This document shows positions 59,629-64,000 of a stretch of 64,000 bases of DNA, in pieces. This stretch comes from VRUE01 sp963707965. GTDB lineage: Bacteria; Actinomycetota; Thermoleophilia; Solirubrobacterales; 70-9. Numbering within the stretch: the stretch's first letter is position 1; every line of letters starts with the position of its first letter. The DNA lies in contig CAVPRR010000006.1 of assembly GCA_963707965.1 (NCBI GenBank), positions 372,001 to 436,000 of the forward strand. Reading direction: 5' to 3'. The notes under the pieces are model-generated. The model saw nothing but the letters and a program-made list of their open reading frames with translations. It had not been told where the DNA came from and ran no database searches. The position numbers and the translations under genes are program-made.

Positions 59629-60234
59629 TCAGTCGCCAACCCGAAGGTACGCGAAGCGGGCGATGCGAACGTTCTCCCCGGTCTTTGCCGCGAGCGCCTC
59701 GCGCAGCTCCTCGATCGATTTGGAGTCGTGCTTCTCGGCGTTCACATGGGTCTGGTCGAGCAGCGCCACTTCCCTGGCCCACTTGGCGAGCTGCCCGTCG
59801 ACGATCTTCTCGACCACGTTGTCGGGCTTGCCCTCCTCGCGAGCCTTCTCCTCGAAGACGCGGCGCTCCGCCTCGCGCTCTTCCTCCGGTATCTCATCGG
59901 CCGATACGAACCTCGGAGCGGTGGCCGCGATGTGCAGCGCCACCTCGTAGGCGAAGGCCTTGAAATCCTCGTTGCGAGCGACGAAGTCGGTCTCGCATTG
60001 CACCTCGACCATCGCCCCAACCCTGTTGTTGGCATGAACGTAGGAGGCGACGACTCCCTCGTTCGTGCCCCGGTCCTGGCGCTTCGCGGCTGAAGCCTGG
60101 CCCCGGACGCGGAGGATCTCGATCGCGCGATCCGCGTCGCCCTCCGCCTCGGTGAGAGCGGCCTTGCAGTCCATCATCGCTGCGCCGGTGCGCTCGCGAA
60201 GCGCCTTCACATCGGCGGCCGAAACGCTCATCAC
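59629..60234 (-). CDS. tsf: Elongation factor Ts, short form
   Basis: 201 residues. UBA-like N-terminus VKALRERTGAAMMDCKAALTEAEGD, then the core VEVQCETDFVARNEDFKAFAYEVALHIAA with the TDFVA loop that inserts into EF-Tu. One core subdomain is reduced, as in the short EF-Ts of Thermus and cyanobacteria. GTG ATG double start overlapping rpsB. Confidence 0.96.
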   Translation of the reverse strand: MMSVSAADVKALRERTGAAMMDCKAALTEAEGDADRAIEILRVRGQASAAKRQDRGTNEGVVASYVHANNRVGAMVEVQCETDFVARNEDFKAFAYEVALHIAATAPRFVSADEIPEEEREAERRVFEEKAREEGKPDNVVEKIVDGQLAKWAREVALLDQTHVNAEKHDSKSIEELREALAAKTGENVRIARFAYLRVGD

Positions 60235-61127
60235 GCACCTCCCTCAGTCGCCGGGGACCGCTCCGCAGGTGGCCCTGCCGCGGCTGGAGCTCCGGGCTCG
60301 GCTGCCGCTTTCTCGGCCGCTTTCTGCGCCGCCTCCACGGCTTCCTGGCGAGCCTTCTCCTCCTCCTCGCGCTTCTTTCGCTCCTCCTCCTCCTTGCGCC
60401 GCCGCTCCATCTCCTCGGCGAGCCGGCGCTCCTCCTGAACCCGCCAGGCGCTCGCGCCGGTCTCGATCGCCGTGCCGATCGTGCTGACCACCAGCTCGCA
60501 CGAGCGGATCGCATCGTCGTTGCCGGGAATCACGTAATCGATCGACGTCGGGTCGCAGTTGGTGTCCACGAGCCCGATGATCGGAATCCGCAGGCGGACA
60601 GCCTCACGAACGGCTATCTCCTCGGTCTTCAGGTCGGTGACGAAGACCGCGTCGGGCAGGCGCTCCATTTGGCGCACCCCGCCGAGGTTGTACTCGAGCT
60701 TTGTGAGCTCGGCCTGCATGCCCATCCGCTCCTTGGTGGGCAGCAGCTCGAGTTTTCCCTCCTCCTTCCAGCTGGTCAGCTCGTGCAGGCGTTGGATTCG
60801 TGCCGAGATCGTGTTGAAGTTGGTCAGCAGGCCACCCAGCCAGCGCTGGTTGACATAGGGCATCTGGCAACGGCCGGCCCACTCGCTGACGGCGCCACGG
60901 GCCTGCTTCTTCGTGCCGACGAAGAGCACCGTGCCGCCACCGCTCGCCAGCTCGCCCGCGAAGCGCCGGGCTTTGTCGAGCAGGGTCTCGGTCTGGACCA
61001 GGTCGACGATGTGGATCCCGTCCAGCTCGCCGAAGATATAGCGCCGCATGTTGGGGTTCCACCGGCGCGTCTGGTGACCGAAGTGGACTCCCGCTTCCAG
61101 CAGCTCCTTGAGGCCAGGTTCTGGCAT
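60231..61127 (-). CDS. rpsB: 30S ribosomal protein S2 with long charged C-terminal extension
   Basis: 298 residues. S2 core to ~residue 225: GVHFGHQTRRWNPNMRRYIFGE, GTKKQARGAV, VNQRWLGGLLTNF, LPDAVFVTDLKTEEIAVREA, PIIGLVDTNCDP. The last ~65 residues are a Glu/Lys/Arg helix (EEMERRRKEEEERKKREEEE) ending in an Ala/Pro tail. ATG 61127 has AAGGAG upstream, and its ~110-nt leader hints at autoregulation. Confidence 0.97.
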   Translation of the reverse strand: MPEPGLKELLEAGVHFGHQTRRWNPNMRRYIFGELDGIHIVDLVQTETLLDKARRFAGELASGGGTVLFVGTKKQARGAVSEWAGRCQMPYVNQRWLGGLLTNFNTISARIQRLHELTSWKEEGKLELLPTKERMGMQAELTKLEYNLGGVRQMERLPDAVFVTDLKTEEIAVREAVRLRIPIIGLVDTNCDPTSIDYVIPGNDDAIRSCELVVSTIGTAIETGASAWRVQEERRLAEEMERRRKEEEERKKREEEEKARQEAVEAAQKAAEKAAAEPGAPAAAGPPAERSPATEGGA

Positions 61128-61245
61128 GTCAAAACGCTCCTTAGCTTGCGATCATCTCCCGTCGCCTTGCCGGGGACGCGGCATGTTTGCCGGCCAGGAT
61201 CCGACTCGATTCGACGGGGGTCGGTTTCGAGGAAGGACGATTGTA
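61128..61245 (-). promoter_or_regulatory. rpsB leader with putative -10 box
   Basis: TACAAT on the minus strand (61240-61245) would start a ~105-nt leader containing GC-rich potential hairpins (GGCAAACATGCC and CCCCGGCAAGGCGACGGG) before the Shine-Dalgarno site. No good -35 box is seen. S2 leaders are autoregulated in several bacteria; no known motif could be matched by eye. Confidence 0.35.
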
Positions 61246-61260
61246 TTGCGGGGGGCACGG

Positions 61261-61935
61261 TCAGGCTCCGCGGGCCGCCTGCAGCGCCGCCGCCAGGTCC
61301 CCGGGCAGCTCGGACTCGAAGGCCATCTGAGCGCCACTCACCGGGTGCACGAAGGCGAGCCTGTGGGCGTGCAGGAACTGCCTGTCCAGTCCGTATCTCC
61401 GCTCGCCGCCATAGGTGGTGTCACCGACCAGCGGGTGCCCGATCGCGGCCAGGTGCGCACGGATCTGGTGTGTGCGGCCCGTCTCCAGGCGCACCTCCAA
61501 GTATGTCTCGCGGGCCAGCGCTTCGAGGACGGTGAAGTGCGTCCGGGCATGGCGCTGGGCGGAGCCGGAGACCGCCATCCGGTGTCGCTGGCGCGAGGCG
61601 CGCCCGATCGGAGCGTCGATCGTCCCTGTGCGCGATGCCAGCCGGCCCTGCGCCAGGGCGAGATAGATGCGAGAGACCTCGCGCCGTCGCACCTGCGCCT
61701 GGAGGGCCGCGTGCGTCTCGTTGTCGCGAGCGACGACCAGCAGGCCGCTCGTTCCCTTGTCGAGCCTGTGGACGATGCCCGGGCGCTCGGGGTCGGCCCC
61801 GCCGCCGAGGATCTCGGCGAGCTCGTCGACGAGGGTGGGCCCACGGTGCGAAGGCGCGGCATGCACCACCAGGCCGGCCGGCTTATCGACGACTGCCAGC
61901 GCGTCGTCAAGGTGAACGACGCGCAGCTCGCTCAC
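61261..61935 (-). CDS. rluD: RluD-family 23S rRNA pseudouridine synthase (no S4 domain)
   Basis: 224 residues from the GTG at 61935, which overlaps the lspA stop (GTGA). Catalytic motif GIVHRLDKGTSGLLVVARD with the active-site Asp, then GRTHQIRAHLAAIGHPLVGDTTYG and LHAHRLAF. The usual N-terminal S4 RNA-binding domain of RluD/RluC is absent here: the in-frame upstream sequence belongs to lspA. Target site cannot be set. Confidence 0.88.
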   Translation of the reverse strand: MSELRVVHLDDALAVVDKPAGLVVHAAPSHRGPTLVDELAEILGGGADPERPGIVHRLDKGTSGLLVVARDNETHAALQAQVRRREVSRIYLALAQGRLASRTGTIDAPIGRASRQRHRMAVSGSAQRHARTHFTVLEALARETYLEVRLETGRTHQIRAHLAAIGHPLVGDTTYGGERRYGLDRQFLHAHRLAFVHPVSGAQMAFESELPGDLAAALQAARGA

Positions 61936-62384
61936 CGCGGCTCTCGCATGTAGCTCAGCGCAAGCAGGACGACACCCACCGTGATTGCGACGTCGGCCAG
62001 ATTGAACGTCGGCCAGGCGCCGACGCTCACGTAGTCGGTGACGACGCCCTCGCGCACCCGGTCGGCCAGGTTCCCCAGCGCGCCACCGGCGAGCAGGCCC
62101 ACCGCAACCCACATCGCGGGCCGGGTGGGGTTGCGGGCGAAGAGGACGCCGACGACGACCAGGGCTCCCACGGTGAGGGCGACCAGCGCCCCTCCCCCGC
62201 CATCGGCAAGCCCGAACGCAACGCCGCTGTTGTGCGAGAGCGTCAGGCCCAACGGCCCGAGCACATCGACCTGCTGGCCCGGAACCAGCTCGGCCTCGAC
62301 AATCGCCTTGGCGGCCTGATCGAGCACGACGACGAGGGCGCACAACGCGCCGGCGAGGCACCAGGCACGGGCCTTGGAGCTCAT
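61932..62384 (-). CDS. lspA: Lipoprotein signal peptidase (SPase II)
   Basis: 150 residues, four helices. DQAAKAIVEAELVPG near the N-terminus, SHNSGVAFGLADG, and the two catalytic Asp in GGALGNLADRVREGVVTDYV and FNLADVAITVGV. Removes signal peptides of prolipoproteins after lipidation. ATG 62384. Confidence 0.95.
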   Translation of the reverse strand: MSSKARAWCLAGALCALVVVLDQAAKAIVEAELVPGQQVDVLGPLGLTLSHNSGVAFGLADGGGGALVALTVGALVVVGVLFARNPTRPAMWVAVGLLAGGALGNLADRVREGVVTDYVSVGAWPTFNLADVAITVGVVLLALSYMREPR

Positions 62385-62394
62385 CCGGGTTCGC

Positions 62395-62694
62395 TCACCC
62401 GGCGATCAGGGCGACGACGAGGCCACGCAGGACGAGGAGCACGATCATGCCGATCATCGGGCTGAGGTCGAGCGCAAAGCCGCCGCCGAGCGGCGGGATG
62501 AAGCGGCGGAAGAGATTCAGGTAGGGGTTGGTCGTCTCGGTGATGAAATCGAGCACCATCCGCAGCCAGCGGTTGTAGGGGATCCGCGGAATCCAGGAGA
62601 TGAGGATGTTGGCGAAGATCAGCACGATGTAGACCAGGAAGAGCGCGCTGACGTATTCGGCGACGTCCTGCCGGGTGAGCACCAGGGCGATCAC
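62395..62694 (-). CDS. YggT family membrane protein
   Basis: 99 residues, two helices separated by the YggT motif: ANILISWIPRIPYNRWLRMVLDFITETTNPYLNLFRRFIPPLGG. The family is found next to sepF/proC in many bacteria and is linked to osmotic or division functions. GTG start overlapping the proC stop. Confidence 0.9.
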   Translation of the reverse strand: MIALVLTRQDVAEYVSALFLVYIVLIFANILISWIPRIPYNRWLRMVLDFITETTNPYLNLFRRFIPPLGGGFALDLSPMIGMIVLLVLRGLVVALIAG

Positions 62695-63431
62695 CCTCGC
62701 ATCCTCTCCAGCGAAGCCCGCACGGCAGCCGCGAATGCCTCCCGCGCTCCCTCGCGGTCCAGAGCATCCAACCCGGCCTCCGTACTACCACCCGGCGAGG
62801 CAACGGCCTTCCGGACGTCGGCGGGATGCCGGATCCGCAGCAGCTCGGCGGTCCCCACGGTCGTCTCCACCACCAGCTTCCGCGCCAGCTCCGGGTCGAG
62901 CCCGCTCTCGGCCCCAGCCTCGGCAATCGCCTCCACGGCCAGCGCCAGGTAGGCCGGAGCGCACCCCATGACCGCGGTGGCCGCATCGAACTCGGAATCG
63001 GGCAGCTCCACCACCCGACCAAGCACCTCGAGCAGTTCCCGCGTCTGAGCCGACTCGAGCCCGGCAACGCAGAGCACCCCCCGCCGTACCTCGACAGCGA
63101 CGTTGGGCATCACCCGAGTCACCTCGGCACCTGGAAACAGCGCCGAAACCCGCTCCAGCGACGTGGCGCCGAGCAACGAGACGACGCTCTGTGCGCTTCC
63201 CAGCTCGCCCGCAACCTCCTGCAGCTTCGCGGGCTTCACCGCGAGGACGATGAGATCCGATCGCTCGGCCAGCTCGCCGTTCGAGCCAACCGCCTCCCCT
63301 CCAAGCTCCGCAGCAAGCTCCTTAGCCCGTCCGGACCCCGAGTCGGTGAAGAGCATCTGGTCCACCTCACCGCTCAAGCCGCGCGCCATCGCGGCGGCCA
63401 TATTCCCGGACCCGCAGAACCCAACGATCAT
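62691..63431 (-). CDS. proC: Pyrroline-5-carboxylate reductase
   Basis: 246 residues. Rossmann motif IVGFCGSGNMAAAMARGL, VLAVKPAKLQEV, RVMPNVAVEVRRGVLCV, and the C-terminal dimerisation helices GSTEAGLDALDREGAREAF, TVGTAELL. Last step of proline synthesis; members near sepF (YggS/ProC group) may also serve other roles. ATG 63431 is 6 nt after TAGGCT (63438-63443, minus). Confidence 0.93.
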   Translation of the reverse strand: MIVGFCGSGNMAAAMARGLSGEVDQMLFTDSGSGRAKELAAELGGEAVGSNGELAERSDLIVLAVKPAKLQEVAGELGSAQSVVSLLGATSLERVSALFPGAEVTRVMPNVAVEVRRGVLCVAGLESAQTRELLEVLGRVVELPDSEFDAATAVMGCAPAYLALAVEAIAEAGAESGLDPELARKLVVETTVGTAELLRIRHPADVRKAVASPGGSTEAGLDALDREGAREAFAAAVRASLERMRG

Positions 63432-63562
63432 GCGAGGAGCCTAGATGGTTGATTCCACGGCCGCGTGTGACTGGGTGCGTGCGTGGCCAAGCAGATTCAG
63501 GACGCAGGGCGCAGCCCTTGGTGGCGCCAAAGACAAGCCCGAGGGGATAGACGCCAAGCCTC

Positions 63563-63584
63563 AATCCACCGACATCGGTGGATT
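63563..63584 (-). terminator. Hairpin after sepF
   Basis: AATCCACCG (63563-63571) and CGGTGGATT (63576-63584) form a perfect 9-bp stem with a 4-nt loop, 5 nt after the sepF stop on the minus strand. The 130 bp between it and proC show no gene; the short readings there are not protein-like. Confidence 0.6.
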
Positions 63585-63588
63585 CAGA

Positions 63589-64000
63589 CTAGGACTGGTT
63601 GAAGAACCCTTTGTCGAGGAGCCGCGCCTTCTCCTCGGCGGACACCTCGACATTCCGGGGCGTCAGCAGGAAGATCCTCTCGGCGATCCTCTGCATGCCA
63701 CCGTCCTGGGCGTAGGTGAGCCCCGAGCAGAAGTCGATCATCCGCTTCGAGAGCTCGTGATCCGTCGTCTGCAGGTTGAGGATGACCGGCACCGACCGCT
63801 TGAACTGGTCGGCGACCTGCTGGGCGTCGTTGAAGTTGCGGGGGATGACAAGGTGAACCTTGACGTCCGAGTCGCCGCCGACCGGCCGCAGAACCCGGGT
63901 CCGCGAGGCCGAGATCGGCTCGTCGTCCGCGAAGATGTCGTCGATCTCGTCGCGCCGAGAGCGGCGCGACGTCGGCAGCCGCCGCACCTGCCCAGACTCG
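63589..64000 (-). CDS. sepF: Cell division protein SepF (5' end outside window)
   Basis: At least 136 residues; the frame continues open through base 64000, so GTG 63987 is not the true start. Visible: a basic-acidic linker (RRSRRDEIDDIFADDEP), then the SepF core VKVHLVIPRNFNDAQQVADQFKRSVPVILNLQTTDHELSKRMIDFCSGLTYAQDGGMQRIAERIFLLTPRNVEV. SepF anchors FtsZ to the membrane, replacing FtsA in actinobacteria. The N-terminal amphipathic helix lies outside. Confidence 0.94.
   Translation of the reverse strand, partial: ESGQVRRLPTSRRSRRDEIDDIFADDEPISASRTRVLRPVGGDSDVKVHLVIPRNFNDAQQVADQFKRSVPVILNLQTTDHELSKRMIDFCSGLTYAQDGGMQRIAERIFLLTPRNVEVSAEEKARLLDKGFFNQS

Noticed and set aside
63440..63588. A small gene or tRNA between proC and sepF
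   Set aside because: Short reading frames there have no protein-like composition and no cloverleaf with acceptor and T-arm could be found; only the sepF hairpin is supported.

Overview
The window is GC-rich chromosomal DNA with very tight gene packing, many 4-bp ATGA/GTGA overlaps and many GTG or TTG starts. Its content and order point to an actinobacterium, most probably of the Thermoleophilia/Solirubrobacterales: a rnj-ftsK-rodZ-like-cinA-thpR-recA-miaB-miaA-dapF-dapL-hflX-dut run, a MurT/GatD pair, a short EF-Ts, a wax-ester synthase family enzyme, VKOR-type disulfide formation and an FHA/MerR pair. The lineage is inferred from gene families and order, not from a marker search.

Layout. 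1-17.4 kb: housekeeping genes for RNA decay, DNA translocation and repair, tRNA modification and the DAP/lysine branch, plus a two-component system and an MBL hydrolase/epimerase pair. 17.3-19.7 kb: a broken RTX-type calcium-binding gene. 19.8-23.6 kb: a minus-strand cell-wall operon of lipid kinase, murT, SAM methyltransferase and gatD. 23.7-27.1 kb: cyclophilin, peroxiredoxin, hydrolase, VKOR and a DsbA-like protein. 27.2-34.6 kb: a seven-gene minus-strand operon of an ArsR regulator and a group-4 [NiFe]-hydrogenase-like (Hyf/Hyc) membrane complex. 34.6-50 kb: mixed metabolism (methyltransferase, SDR, thiolase-like protein, CcdA, DinB, WS/DGAT, NadE, an AGPS-like flavoprotein), including a cyclic-di-AMP riboswitch in front of an RlpA-like wall protein. 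48.4-50.6 kb: SRPBCC, MerR, FHA and an RsiG-like small protein. 50.6-64 kb: a long minus-strand run with rpsB-tsf-pyrH-frr-uppS-cdsA-dxr-rseP-ispG-proS-pgsA, preceded by sepF-proC-yggT-lspA-rluD.

How the genes fit together. Much of the window serves the envelope. Isoprenoid precursors (dxr, ispG) feed undecaprenyl carrier synthesis (uppS). Phospholipids come from cdsA and pgsA. Lipid II is amidated by MurT/GatD. SepF and FtsK act in division and RlpA in the wall. VKOR with DsbA-like, and CcdA, handle extracytoplasmic thiols. Two nucleotide second messengers are implied: c-di-AMP by the riboswitch, c-di-GMP by the RsiG-like motif.

Points that stand out: a DapF-like protein with both catalytic cysteines replaced by serine; a hydrogenase large subunit with all four cysteine ligands and no C-terminal extension; a methyltransferase inside the murT/gatD operon; about two dozen genes with a TAGGNT-like -10 box placed 6-10 nt before the start codon, implying widespread leaderless transcription; three palindromic elements with variable arms and a shared inner motif; and single-base frame disruptions in nadE and probably in the recA tail. 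No tRNA, rRNA, CRISPR array, insertion sequence or prophage gene was seen.
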